Positions 52,042-61,154 of a DNA stretch of 64,000 bases are shown piece by piece. A program made the position numbers and the translations under genes. Origin of the DNA: Lignipirellula cremea (GTDB lineage Bacteria > Planctomycetota > Planctomycetia > Pirellulales > Pirellulaceae); contig NZ_CP036433.1 of the NCBI RefSeq assembly GCF_007751035.1, positions 7,049,001-7,113,000 of the forward strand, in the 5' to 3' direction. Under the pieces are notes generated by a model that saw only the letters and a list, made by a program, of their open reading frames with translations, was not told the DNA's origin and did not search any database. Position 1 is the stretch's first letter. Every line of letters starts with the position of its first letter.

Positions 52042-53922
52042 TCAACCCTGATCTTCAGTCTCTTCCTGGTGCGGATTGGATTCCGGACCCGGGTTGTCGG
52101 AAAACGGGGGAAAAAGGCGCCAACTGGCGGGACGCTGGCTGCGGTCGTCCAGGTAGTCGGTCGCCAGCGGCGGCGGTTCCTGTTCCCCCTTACCGCTGCG
52201 GACCAGAAACGCGGCGATCGACTGCCGTAACGCCGCGAAGCGGACGACCTGGCGCTGCTCAACGCCGCGCAGCGTCTGCAGGGCTCCCTGCACTTCGTAA
52301 TCATAAAAGAAGGCGGCCTGCTCCGCCGGGACCGGGGCGATCTTCGCCTGGGTGGGCGGAACCAGCCGCACAAATCCGGCCAGCATCAGCACGAACAGCA
52401 CGCACACGCTGCGCTCCGCCAGCGGCTGCAGCCGGGCCAGCCGACCGCCGGCCATACGGGTGCGCGACAGCAGCCAGCTGACGGCCAGCGCCACGGCCGC
52501 CGCGCCGGCGATCGTCGTTGCTTCCGGATGGCGGCTCTCCTGCAGCTGGCAAAGCGAGGCCACCGCCAGCGTCATGGTGAACCAGGCCCCGAACAGGCCG
52601 CGGCGCGTCGTCCCTGGCCACGCCGGAACCAGCATCAATCCGCACAGCGCCGCCGATCCCAGCAGGATCAGCAACTGCGGCAACTGCCCCCAGAAGCGCA
52701 GCTCCAGCAGTTGCCCCTCCAGCAGGTACGTCCAGCTCAGATAGTCCATCGGCCCCTGCGTAAGCAGCAGCCAGGACCATAGCGTTCCCAGCAGCATCAC
52801 GGCCGTCAGCACGGCCCGTGATCGGGGCCGATCCGCCAGCAACGCCCACGCTCGCATGACTCCTGCCATCGCCGGAAGGGAAACCAGCAGCAGCCCTCGC
52901 ATGCCAAAGGTCGGACCGACCGCCAGCCACCAGTAATACCAGCAGCCTTGGATGTACGCATTGACGGCCGTCGCCACAATCGCCAGCGCCCAGACGGCCG
53001 CCTCCCGGTTCTCTCCCTGCCGCCACGCTCGCACCAGCAGCACGGGCAACAGCAGGGCGCCGAAGCCGACCAGTGGATGCGTGGGCAGCAGGCCGTGGAA
53101 CGTATCGAACAGCACGTTGCCCAGAAACGGGCTCGACCGATCCAGTGACTGGAAACCGTCATCGCCAAAGCGATAGGGCGAGCGCAGCGGATCGCCCGTC
53201 ATCCAGTAATTGACGACGCCAATCTGCATCGACGCCAGACCAATCGCACCGCCGCACAGCGTTACGCAGATCCCCCCCGGCCGCCACCCACGGCGACATG
53301 CCAGGTAACACAACGGCAACAGCACCGGCCAGGCGAAAACGCCCAGGTAAGGGCGAATCATCAGCAGCACGCCCGTCGCGCAAGCGACCAGCGGCGTACT
53401 CGCGCGGCCGGTCCGGGCCAGCAGGATCGTCTGCTGGAACAGCACCCCGGCCGGCAGGAGCGAAAACGTCTCCGACGAAATAGCCGTGCTGTAGTAGCCC
53501 AGCGGCGTCGCCACAAACGCCGTCCCGCAGGCCAGCCAGGCGCCGCCGACGTCGGTCAGTTCCCGCATCCCCTGATAGAACAGCCGCCAGAACACGGCGG
53601 CACAGAGAAAGCCAGCAATGTAGGCCGCCTGCTTTTCTTCGAACAGCACATTCAAGGGAGCGATCAGCAAGCCGGGACCCGCCAGCCACTGGTTGAACGG
53701 CAAGCCCAGCACCGAGACATGCTGATGCGAGAAGACCCGATCGATGTTCCCTTCGTAAACGGCCGCCGACCAGTCCGCGTAAGTGAGGAAGTCGGGCCCC
53801 GGCGTCCGCATGACGCCAGCCGCCGCCAGCATCAGCAGGAACAGCGTCCGCGGCGCCGCCAGCCACGCCAGCGGCCCAGGCGACGATTCCCTGACGGCCG
53901 AGTTCGCCGGGTCTTTGGTCAC
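52042..53922 (-). CDS. polytopic membrane protein, possible GT-C-like glycosyltransferase
   Basis: 626 residues from a GTG start with about eleven to thirteen hydrophobic segments, for example TLFLLMLAAAGVMRTPGPDF, LPLCYLACRRGWRPGGICVT and RAVLTAVMLLGTLWSWLLLT. The first extracytoplasmic loop contains FLTYADWSAAVYEGNIDRVF SHQH-type residues with an Asp, a position that in GT-C enzymes is catalytic, but I cannot confirm a family. The C-terminal 100 residues are soluble. It ends with a proline/glutamate-rich tail (PESNPHQEETEDQG). Confidence 0.75.
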   Translation of the reverse strand: MTKDPANSAVRESSPGPLAWLAAPRTLFLLMLAAAGVMRTPGPDFLTYADWSAAVYEGNIDRVFSHQHVSVLGLPFNQWLAGPGLLIAPLNVLFEEKQAAYIAGFLCAAVFWRLFYQGMRELTDVGGAWLACGTAFVATPLGYYSTAISSETFSLLPAGVLFQQTILLARTGRASTPLVACATGVLLMIRPYLGVFAWPVLLPLCYLACRRGWRPGGICVTLCGGAIGLASMQIGVVNYWMTGDPLRSPYRFGDDGFQSLDRSSPFLGNVLFDTFHGLLPTHPLVGFGALLLPVLLVRAWRQGENREAAVWALAIVATAVNAYIQGCWYYWWLAVGPTFGMRGLLLVSLPAMAGVMRAWALLADRPRSRAVLTAVMLLGTLWSWLLLTQGPMDYLSWTYLLEGQLLELRFWGQLPQLLILLGSAALCGLMLVPAWPGTTRRGLFGAWFTMTLAVASLCQLQESRHPEATTIAGAAAVALAVSWLLSRTRMAGGRLARLQPLAERSVCVLFVLMLAGFVRLVPPTQAKIAPVPAEQAAFFYDYEVQGALQTLRGVEQRQVVRFAALRQSIAAFLVRSGKGEQEPPPLATDYLDDRSQRPASWRLFPPFSDNPGPESNPHQEETEDQG

Positions 53923-54201
53923 ACGCGTTTCCCAGAAGTAAACGAACCCTCAAATGACTGTCAGAGTCTGACATTCCGCCGATGCGAAAAACTCTCGCTG
54001 CTCACCTTCTTCCGTTCTGGCAAGCTCATCTCAGAAAGAAGTTCACCATTGTGATCACAGAAGAGATCGTGGCGAGAATTGAAGTCGTCTTGAAAGAGAA
54101 GCAAGGAGAGCAAACACCACTTCCTCAACAAACTCCCTCCCTCTTTTTTTCCTCTCTCTTTTCCTCTGCGTCCTTTGCGGTGAATCCTCTTTTTTCTGCT
54201 T
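53923..54201. other. intergenic stretch with CTTTGCG-type repeat
   Basis: 279 bp between two minus-strand genes. The stretch 54165-54190 reads CTCTGCGTCCTTTGCGGTGA, a string close to the hairpin arms at 23288 and to the repeat at 1470. A 94-codon open frame over it has no ribosome site and low-complexity content, and is not called. Confidence 0.4.
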
Positions 54202-55530
54202 TTACTCAGGCTTCTTCCGCAGCAAGTTCAACACCGCGAGCGTCATCGTATGCACGCCCGTTTTGATGGTCGGTTCAGGAACGGGAAAATATGCATTGGT
54301 GTGGGTGCGGCTCAAAGGCGGTCCGCCGGCGGCAGCGGCAGCCACTTTGTCGTCGGGTTGGGAGCCGAGGAAGTAATAGAAGCCGGGCGAACCGGCCAGG
54401 ATGAAGCGGCTGAAATCTTCGCCGCCCAGGCTCATCGGCCGCTCGTGGACCTTTTCCGGTCCCAGCGCCTCGCGGAACAGGGCGACCGTTCTGGTGGTGA
54501 GCGCTTCGTCGTTGAACAGGGCCGGCGTGTACTGCTCGCGATCGACGTGCACCTTCGGCTCCGGCGCCTGGGCGGAAACGGCGGCCGCTTTGGCGATCCG
54601 CTCGATGCTCGCCAGCACCTGTTTCCGCGTGGCGTCGTTGGTGGTCCGCACGGTCAGCTGCAGGGCGACATCATCGGGAATGATGTTATGTTTGGTCCCG
54701 CCATGGATCGAGCCGACCGTCACTACGGCCGAGTCCAGCGGGTCGATCTCGCGGCTGACGATCGTCTGCAGGTCGATCACAATCCGGGCCGCCAGCACGA
54801 CCGGGTCGATGGTCGTATGCGGGGCCGCGCCGTGGCCGCCTTTGCCGAAAACGGTGATGTCGACGGTATCGACATTCGACTGCATCTGCCCCGATCGAAA
54901 GTTCACATGGCCGGCCGGATAGCGCGAGTCGCAATGCAAGGCCAGGCAATAATTGGGCCGCGGGAAGCGGTCAAACAGCCCGTCGGCCAGCATCGCTTTC
55001 GCCCCGGCCCCGATCTCTTCCGCCGGCTGCCCGATACAGACCAGCGTCCCTTGCCATTGATCTTTCAGCGTGTGCATCACGTTCGCCAGACCGACCAGGC
55101 AGGTCATGTTCAGGTCATGCCCACAGGCATGCATCACGCCGACCGTCCGTCGCCGGGAGTCGGTCGCCATGACACGACTGGCGTAGGGCAGCCCGGTCTG
55201 TTCGATGATCGGCAGCGCGTCCATATCGGCCCGCACCAGGATCGTGGGCCCGTCGCCGTTTTTGAGCACGCCGACCACTCCGTGGCCGCCGACTTTCTCG
55301 GTCACCGTAAAACCGGCGCCGCGGAGTTCCTTGGCCAGCCGCGCCGCCGTGGATTCCTCCTGCAGCGACAGTTCCGGGTGCGAATGGAAATGCTGGTACA
55401 GGGATTCGAGCGCCGGATACTGCTCGGCGACGAGCGCGGGAATCGGATCGTTGGACGTCGCGGGAACTTCTTCCGCCAGCGCCGGCGAAGTCGCCGCCAG
55501 GGCCAGCAGCAGAGCCGTTAATCGATTCAT
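54202..55530 (-). CDS. secreted M20 family metallo-amidohydrolase
   Basis: 442 residues with signal peptide MNRLTALLLALAATSPALAE. Metal ligands lie in GVMHACGHDLNMTCLVGLA (HACGHD), CIGQPAEEIGAGAKAMLADG (catalytic/bridging EE) and ALHCDSRYP; the C-terminal MSLGGEDFSRFILAGSPGFY is the conserved histidine/glutamate site. These match the amidohydrolase/IAA-amino acid hydrolase branch, cleaving N-acyl or hippurate-like amino acid conjugates. Start at 55530 has GGAAAA upstream and begins the signal. Confidence 0.92.
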   Translation of the reverse strand: MNRLTALLLALAATSPALAEEVPATSNDPIPALVAEQYPALESLYQHFHSHPELSLQEESTAARLAKELRGAGFTVTEKVGGHGVVGVLKNGDGPTILVRADMDALPIIEQTGLPYASRVMATDSRRRTVGVMHACGHDLNMTCLVGLANVMHTLKDQWQGTLVCIGQPAEEIGAGAKAMLADGLFDRFPRPNYCLALHCDSRYPAGHVNFRSGQMQSNVDTVDITVFGKGGHGAAPHTTIDPVVLAARIVIDLQTIVSREIDPLDSAVVTVGSIHGGTKHNIIPDDVALQLTVRTTNDATRKQVLASIERIAKAAAVSAQAPEPKVHVDREQYTPALFNDEALTTRTVALFREALGPEKVHERPMSLGGEDFSRFILAGSPGFYYFLGSQPDDKVAAAAAGGPPLSRTHTNAYFPVPEPTIKTGVHTMTLAVLNLLRKKPE

Positions 55531-55805
55531 GGTTTTTTCCTTCGGCAACACGATCCAAGGATCGCGATCAGGACTCGCAAACAGGAGGGACGTCGCCGCC
55601 GCATCCGGCAGCCGCGCCCTGCGGCACGATTATAAACCAAAGCGAAACGGCGCGTCGCCTGAGAAGCGAGGGAAACGCGGGCGGAAAGCGTCCCGCGCAG
55701 GCCGTGCCGCCGGGACCAAGGGACGTCCATCGTTTACGGCGCTGCGGGAAGGTACAATGCGGCCCCACGCCGGTTACCTGTCTTTCTCTTTTTTCTGCCT
55801 GGCTC

Positions 55806-56813
55806 ATGCTTGAACGCTTTTTGATTGTGTGGCTGTTGCTGTCGTCGGGACTGGCGTATGTCTGGCCGGCCGTTTTTCCGTCGACTGTCGTGGACCCGTT
55901 CCTGGCGTCGGCAAGCTACCTGTGGCTGCTGATTACGGTCACCATGTTTTGCCTGGGCTGGATGCTGCCGCGCGAAGAAGTCCGCGAGATCGGTCGACGA
56001 TGGCCGGCCGTACTGGGCGGCACGGCCCTGCAGTATCTCACCATGCCGGCCCTGGCGGCCGGGGCCTGCTGGCTGTTTGGCTTTGAAGGGGACATGCTGA
56101 TTGGCGTGGTGATGGTCGGCTGCGTGCCGGGCGCCATGGCTTCGAACGTGCTGACGTTGCTGGCCCGCGGCAATACGAGTTATTCGGTCAGTCTGACCAC
56201 GATGGCGACGCTCGCTTCGCCGTTGGCCGTGCCGCTGGTCATGGGACTGGCGATGCGCTGGGCGGCGGTCGAAGAGAAAGCGATCGAACCGGCGTTCTTC
56301 TGGAAGCTGGGCCTGTCGCTGCTGAATATGGTCGTCCTGCCGGTGCTGGCCGGCTATCTGCTCAACCTGAAGTTCCCGCAGTGGGAAAAGACGGCCCATC
56401 GACTGGGAAGCCTGGTCGCCAACGTGACCATCCTGTGGGTGATTGCCGTCGTGGTCGCCAGCAACCGGGATCAACTCAGCCGGGTCACGCTGCTGCTGGT
56501 CGCCGCCCTGCTGCTCGTCAACCTGATGGGCTATCTGGTTGGCTACCTGGGCGGCGCCGCCTTCCGACTGCCGGAGCCGATGCGGCGGGCGCTCACGCTG
56601 GAAATCGGCATGCAGAACGCCGGGCTCGGAGCACAGCTGGCGCTGCAGATGTTTCCCGAGAACACTTCGGTCGCGATTGCCCCCGCCTTTTATACGTTCG
56701 CTTGCATGCTAACCGGGACGGCCCTGGCCCGCTTCTGGGCCCTGAGAAGCATGGCCGCCGAAGGTCCGCCCGACGAAGACCTGCCGCCCGAAGAGCCGCA
56801 GCCGGCGAGCTGA
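55806..56813 (+). CDS. bile acid:sodium symporter (BASS) family transporter
   Basis: 335 residues, about nine or ten transmembrane helices. Conserved sodium/substrate-site motifs are VGCVPGAMASNVLTLLARGN and LTLEIGMQNAGLGAQLALQM, corresponding to the crossing helices of ASBT/NTCP-type transporters. The substrate in bacteria is an organic anion such as pantoate or a sulfonate; it cannot be read from the sequence. Start at 55806 is the first ATG before the first helix. The divergent upstream gene is the M20 hydrolase. Confidence 0.9.
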   Translation: MLERFLIVWLLLSSGLAYVWPAVFPSTVVDPFLASASYLWLLITVTMFCLGWMLPREEVREIGRRWPAVLGGTALQYLTMPALAAGACWLFGFEGDMLIGVVMVGCVPGAMASNVLTLLARGNTSYSVSLTTMATLASPLAVPLVMGLAMRWAAVEEKAIEPAFFWKLGLSLLNMVVLPVLAGYLLNLKFPQWEKTAHRLGSLVANVTILWVIAVVVASNRDQLSRVTLLLVAALLLVNLMGYLVGYLGGAAFRLPEPMRRALTLEIGMQNAGLGAQLALQMFPENTSVAIAPAFYTFACMLTGTALARFWALRSMAAEGPPDEDLPPEEPQPAS

Positions 56814-56824
56814 AAGGAAGGAAC

Positions 56825-57110
56825 GGAAATGGCAGGTCAGTCGTCTTTCACTCCGAGGCTGTGAATTTATTAACCAGAGGAGGGGTTCTTCTAGCAAATG
56901 GCTCTCAAAAACGACCCTGTTTTGATCTCAAACCTCGCCTCTGAGATGAAAATGGCTCGTTTTTGAAGCATCCTAAGTTAACATCCCTTGAATTTCGGAA
57001 TAAATTCACAGCCTCTCCGTGAAAGAACGCGTACTTTCGCGGACCGAAAGTCGAATTTCCGGCGTCTCCTGCTCCTCAAAACGACGAACCGGAATCTGGC
57101 AGTCTTTCGC
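56825..57110 (+). repeat. complex intergenic palindromic repeat, copy I, split by a MITE
   Basis: CAGTCGTCTTTCACTCCG stops at 56855 and resumes at 57015 as CTCCGTGAAAGAACGCGTAC, followed by TTTCGCGGACCGAAAGTCGA, CCGGCGTCTCCTGCTCCTCA and CGACGAACCGGAATCTGGCA. Without the inserted 159 bp and one target copy the repeat is continuous with the family. Confidence 0.8.
56856..57014. mobile_element. 159-bp MITE with perfect terminal inverted repeats
   Basis: AGGCTGTGAATTTATT at 56856-56871 is matched exactly by AATAAATTCACAGCCT at 56999-57014. Both ends are flanked by CTCCG (56851-56855 and 57015-57019), a perfect 5-bp target duplication. Internal inverted repeats (TCAAAAACGA/TCGTTTTTGA and ATCTCA/TGAGAT) allow a long hairpin. 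No coding capacity. The mobilising transposase is not in the window; the 5-bp duplication should help identify its family. Confidence 0.85.
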
Positions 57111-57264
57111 TTCCCACGCCCGGCGCCCTGGGAGGGAAGCGTCCGCCGGTTTATAGTGAAAAAGCGTCCCTGGCCGGTCGAACGACGTTTCCTCTGTCGC
57201 AATGCTGGGACGACGCTAGAAATGCCGGTTGAACCTTTTTCTCACTTTAACCCTCTTCGTGGTT

Positions 57265-58380
57265 ATGAGTCGTGTTGTATTAGCCATGTCGGGCGGGGTG
57301 GATAGCAGCGTCGCTGCGCATCTGCTGCTGGAGCAGGGTCACGAAGTGATCGGCGTGTTCATGCGCCATGGCGAGGAGTCGCCGGTCGCCTGTACGGTCG
57401 ACGGCAAAATGCTGCTGCCGCTGGTGAGCGAGCGGCCCGACCACAAGCAGGGCTGTTGCAGCGCGTCCGATGCGGAAGACGCCCGGCGGGTGGCCGACAA
57501 CCTCGACATCCCTTTTTTCGCCCTGAACCTGCAGCAGGAGTTTGGGCGGATCATCGATTACTTCGTCGAAGAGTACACGATCGGCCGCACGCCCAATCCG
57601 TGCGTCATGTGCAATAACTGGCTGAAGTTCGGCAAGCTGTTCGACTATGCCGACAGCGTCGGCGCCGACTTTGTCGCCACGGGGCATTACGCCCGGCTCA
57701 CCCCGCAGCCCAGCGGCCCGCCCGCCCTGCGCCGCGGCGTCGACGACGGCAAGGATCAGGCGTACGTGCTCTTTGGCGTGGGCCGGGAACTGCTGGACCG
57801 GATGCTGCTGCCGGTTGGCGACTACCAGAAAAGTCATATTCGCGAGCTGGCCGGCCATATCGGTCTGCGCGTCGCGGAGAAGAAAGACAGCCAGGAAATC
57901 TGCTTCGTCTCTTCCGGTCGTCACGAAGAGTTCGTCAGGGCGAAGCGGCCCGACGTGGACACCTCGGGCGCGATCGTCACCACCGACGGCCGCGTGGTGG
58001 GTCAGCACGACGGCATCGAACGCTACACGATCGGCCAGCGCAAAGGGCTCGGCGTGGCGATGGGCGAACCGTACTTTGTGGTGACGATCGACCCGGAAGA
58101 GCGCCGCGTGGTGATCGGCAAAAAGGAAGACCTCGCCCGTAGCTCGCTGCTGGCGGGACAGACCAACTGGCTCATTGATCCGCCGACCGAGCCGTTCGCC
58201 TGTGAAGCCAAGATCCGCTACAACAGCCCGCCCCAGCCGGCCACGGCGACGATCCTGCCGGACGGTCGCCTGGCGGTGGAGTTCGAAGAGCGGCTCTTCG
58301 GCGTGGCCCCCGGCCAGGCGGTCGTCTGTTTTGAAGGCGACCGCGTGCTGGGCGGCGGCTGGATCGAGTCGTCGTCCTGA
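57265..58380 (+). CDS. mnmA: tRNA-specific 2-thiouridylase MnmA
   Basis: 371 residues. PP-loop VVLAMSGGVDSSVAAHLLLE binds ATP; C116 (NPCVMCNNWLKFGKLFDYAD) and C213 (KDSQEICFV) are the two catalytic cysteines that carry and transfer sulfur to U34 of tRNA Lys/Glu/Gln. A region after residue 40 (CTVDGKMLLPLVSERPDHKQ) is longer than in E. coli. The PP-loop-to-C-terminus order and beta-barrel domain (YNSPPQPATATILPDGRLAV) are complete. Start ATG 57265 is the one that opens directly before the PP-loop strand. Confidence 0.95.
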   Translation: MSRVVLAMSGGVDSSVAAHLLLEQGHEVIGVFMRHGEESPVACTVDGKMLLPLVSERPDHKQGCCSASDAEDARRVADNLDIPFFALNLQQEFGRIIDYFVEEYTIGRTPNPCVMCNNWLKFGKLFDYADSVGADFVATGHYARLTPQPSGPPALRRGVDDGKDQAYVLFGVGRELLDRMLLPVGDYQKSHIRELAGHIGLRVAEKKDSQEICFVSSGRHEEFVRAKRPDVDTSGAIVTTDGRVVGQHDGIERYTIGQRKGLGVAMGEPYFVVTIDPEERRVVIGKKEDLARSSLLAGQTNWLIDPPTEPFACEAKIRYNSPPQPATATILPDGRLAVEFEERLFGVAPGQAVVCFEGDRVLGGGWIESSS

Positions 58381-58408
58381 GAAGCGTCCTGTTTCGTCGC
58401 CCTCGGGA

Positions 58409-59353
58409 CTAGAAAAAGTACACCCGCTGGGCCGTGTTGCGGAGCAGTTGCTGCCGGTCGTTGTCGGACAGGAAGTCGGCGTGATCGCGAATCAGCGCGA
58501 TCGAACCGCGGTAGTCGTGGTCGCCGACCAGCTGGTAAGGGCAATCGCTGGCCCACATGCAACGCTCCGGGCCATAAGCGTCCAGCACCTGGCGGATCAT
58601 GGGCAGCAGATCCAGGTACGGCGCCTTCTTTTTCCCCAGTGCGTAGTAGGCCGAGATCTTCAGCGCGACATGCTTGTGTCGGGCCAGGCGGCAAAGCGCT
58701 TTGAGTTCCGAAGCCTGGATCGGACCGTCGGCCCCCACCCGGGCGAAGTGATCAATCACGACGGGCGTGTCGGGATACTTCGCGCACATCTGATCGACGG
58801 CGGCCAGGTCGCTGGGGTCGATCAGGCAGCACATCGACTGCCGCGTGTCGACGGCCGTTTTCCACATCGCTTCCATGCCGGGACCGGTGAGCCATTTGTC
58901 GGCGCCGCGAAGGCGGGGGGTGATGCGGAAAGCGGTGACTTTCTTTGGCAGCAGCTCGCGCATCTGGGCGGCCGGATCGGGGCCCGTGTCGTCGATCATG
59001 CCGACCACGCGGAAGCGGCCCGGGTGCTTCTTCGCCGCATCGGTCATGTACCGATTGTCCCAGGCGTAGTAGGTGTGGTGGGCGATCAGCACGGCCCGGT
59101 CGACGCCTTCGGGAGCGGCCGTCTTCAGCAGTTCCTCGGCGGTGAAGCTGGGCGGAGCCAGGTCGTCGACCGTTTGCCCTTTGGCCAGCGGATAGTGGGC
59201 GACGTCGCGGGTCCAGATATGCGAGTGCGCGTCGATCCAGCCGGGAAAGGTCGGCTCTTCTTTCGCACGGGCTGAAGTCGCCGTGGAAGCGGCCAGCGCC
59301 GCTGCACCGGCCGCAGCAGCCAGCATGTCGCGTCGAGACATAGATGCATTCAT
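58409..59353 (-). CDS. Tat-exported amidohydrolase-2 family protein
   Basis: 314 residues. SRRDMLAAAAGAAALAASTA is a twin-arginine signal. The TIM barrel begins GWIDAHSHIWTRDVAHYPLA with the H-x-H metal site; DHFARVGADG and MWASDCPYQLVGDHDYRGSI supply the remaining histidine and aspartate. Family members are lactonases or decarboxylases acting on sugar lactones or aromatic acids; specificity not assigned. The ATG at 59353 is preferred; MSRRD at 59341 is an alternative. Confidence 0.85.
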   Translation of the reverse strand: MNASMSRRDMLAAAAGAAALAASTATSARAKEEPTFPGWIDAHSHIWTRDVAHYPLAKGQTVDDLAPPSFTAEELLKTAAPEGVDRAVLIAHHTYYAWDNRYMTDAAKKHPGRFRVVGMIDDTGPDPAAQMRELLPKKVTAFRITPRLRGADKWLTGPGMEAMWKTAVDTRQSMCCLIDPSDLAAVDQMCAKYPDTPVVIDHFARVGADGPIQASELKALCRLARHKHVALKISAYYALGKKKAPYLDLLPMIRQVLDAYGPERCMWASDCPYQLVGDHDYRGSIALIRDHADFLSDNDRQQLLRNTAQRVYFF

Positions 59354-59909
59354 GAGGTACGTCTGTCGGGAAAAAGGGAAACAAGCGCCGGCCGGCAACG
59401 GCCGCCAGCGCGGATGCGTCGGGAATCCCCACTCGCGGTCCCGGCTGCCGGATCACGATCCGATTAGCACGGTAGCCGGAAGCGGGGCCGATCGCAAGTT
59501 TTGCCGCCAAACTTTCGTTACTCGGCTGTCGATTGAGGGCCAGACGAAAATCGCCCGAAGGTCTACTCTCAATGCAGATCCCCCGTCGGCCTGCGCGAGG
59601 CGCCAGCACTGCTGGGACTTCGCTGGCAACGCTTTCCCGGCTGCGGATAAATGGCAGCGGGAGTCTGGCGTTTTGTCGGTTTCTCCCTTGTGCGATTCGA
59701 TCGAATCTGGGACAAGTCGCCCCCGGTCTGGGTTCTCCACAGGTTGGTTCAAGTCTTCGTCGTTAAAGCCCGAATATTTGGCATAGTCGGTCCCTTTTCC
59801 CGAACGGGCAGGGTTGCGCCCTGGGTTCGTGTGAGGGCGACGAATCTCGGGACCGGTTCGACGATCCCCAATTCCCGGCTTCACCTTTTCCGCTGCCCTG
59901 GAGGCTGTC
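59354..59909. other. long divergent intergenic region
   Basis: 556 bp between the divergent amidohydrolase and DNase I-fold genes. No coding frame is convincing: long antisense-type frames through it are arginine/proline-rich and lack ribosome sites. No repeat-family copy and no tRNA-like T-loop were found. It presumably carries both promoters. Confidence 0.3.
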
Positions 59910-60905
59910 GTGCAAAGAGGATTCCCCTTATTGCTGCTTGCTCTTGGTTTCATGGGCGGCGGCTGGCTGTTTATCCAGCAATACGACATCGAGGGCCTGG
60001 ATCGCGTTCGGGTTGTCGCCAAGAACGATCCGGTCGGTCGCCTGCCGGACGTGACGGAATCAGGCGCCGTGGCGGCGCCTGGCGAAACCATCAAAGTGGC
60101 TTCGTTCAATCTGTGCGTCTATGGCGTAACCAAAGCCTCCAAGCCGGAAGTGATGGAGATGCTGGCGCGCATTATCCGCCAGTACGATGTGACAGCCATC
60201 CAGGAGATCCGCTCCCAGGACCAGACCGTGCTGCCCAAACTGGTGCAGCTGGTCAATTCCACCGGCCGCCAGTTCGACTATGTGATTGGCCCGGCGCTGG
60301 GACGCACTAACAGCAAAGAACAGTACGCGTACATTTTTGACCGGGCCACGCTGGAGATCGACCTCCGCGAGTGCTACACGGTGAAAGACCCGAACGACGT
60401 GCTGCACCGGGAACCGTTCGTCGCCTGGTTCCGGGCCCGCGGTCCGGCGCCGGAGGAAGCGTTTACCTTCTCGCTGGCGAACTTCCATATCGATCCCGAC
60501 GAAGTACCGCAGGAAGTAAAGATCCTGCCGATCGTACTCAACGCCATCCGGAATGACGGCCGCAACGAAGACGATGTGATCCTGCTCGGCGACTTCAACG
60601 CCGACGAGCTCCAGCTGGCCCAGTACGCCAGCCTGCCGAACGTCACCATGGCGATCACCGGCGAGCCGACGAATACCAAGCACACCAAAGGCTACGACAA
60701 CATCATCTTCCAGCAGTACGCCACGACCGAGTACGTCGGCCGCAGCGGCGTATTCGACTTTTTGCGACAGTTCAACATGACGGTCGACAACGCCATGGAA
60801 GTTTCCGACCACATGCCGGTCTGGGCTGAGTTCAGCGTTTACGAAGGCGGCGCCAATGGCCGGTTCGCCGTCCGCAACGCCACCACCAACGCCTCGCTGC
60901 GTTAA
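59910..60905 (+). CDS. secreted endonuclease/exonuclease/phosphatase (DNase I-fold) protein
   Basis: 331 residues from GTG at 59910, which has GGAGG ten bases upstream. A signal-anchor helix (FPLLLLALGFMGGGWLFIQQ) is followed by the DNase I fold: KVASFNLCVYG, TAIQEIRSQDQTV (metal-binding Glu), SLANFHIDPDEVP (catalytic His), ILLGDFNADE (catalytic D-x-N) and the final EVSDHMPVWAEF (SDH). All catalytic residues are intact. Resemblance to secreted DNase I nucleases suggests extracytoplasmic nucleic acid cleavage; phospho-lipid substrates are the alternative. Confidence 0.88.
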   Translation: MQRGFPLLLLALGFMGGGWLFIQQYDIEGLDRVRVVAKNDPVGRLPDVTESGAVAAPGETIKVASFNLCVYGVTKASKPEVMEMLARIIRQYDVTAIQEIRSQDQTVLPKLVQLVNSTGRQFDYVIGPALGRTNSKEQYAYIFDRATLEIDLRECYTVKDPNDVLHREPFVAWFRARGPAPEEAFTFSLANFHIDPDEVPQEVKILPIVLNAIRNDGRNEDDVILLGDFNADELQLAQYASLPNVTMAITGEPTNTKHTKGYDNIIFQQYATTEYVGRSGVFDFLRQFNMTVDNAMEVSDHMPVWAEFSVYEGGANGRFAVRNATTNASLR

Positions 60906-60989
60906 GCGCAAAGCGAACCTTTTGTTGCCAAACGATGACGGCCTTGGCTGCTTGCAAGGCCGCATCAGGTTTTCTCGCTGCTGGGATCC

Positions 60990-61115
60990 ATCGCGCGGGT
61001 CAGTCGTCTTTTGCTCCGCAAAAGAACGCGTACTTTCACGGAGTGAAAGTCGACTTTCCGGCGCCTGTTCTTCCTCAAAACGAAGCACCAGAATCCGGCA
61101 GTCATTCCCCGTGCT
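60990..61115 (+). repeat. complex intergenic palindromic repeat, copy J
   Basis: CAGTCGTCTTTTGCTCCGCA, GAACGCGTACTTTCACGGAG, GTCGACTTTCCGGCGCCTGT and CCAGAATCCGGCAGTCATTC in family order. The most complete copy; it lies between convergent genes. Confidence 0.8.
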
Positions 61116-61154
61116 GTCCGAGTGAAGGTCGACGGACCTTTTGTCGTGCGTCCG

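Noticed and set aside
53982-54266. 94-codon plus-strand frame between the membrane protein and the M20 gene
   Set aside because: Low-complexity serine/phenylalanine-rich translation, no ribosome site, and overlap with a non-coding repeat and the M20 3' end.
59453-60109. 218-codon minus-strand frame across the divergent promoter region
   Set aside because: Basic, proline-rich translation without a family; it overlaps the start of the DNase I-fold gene.
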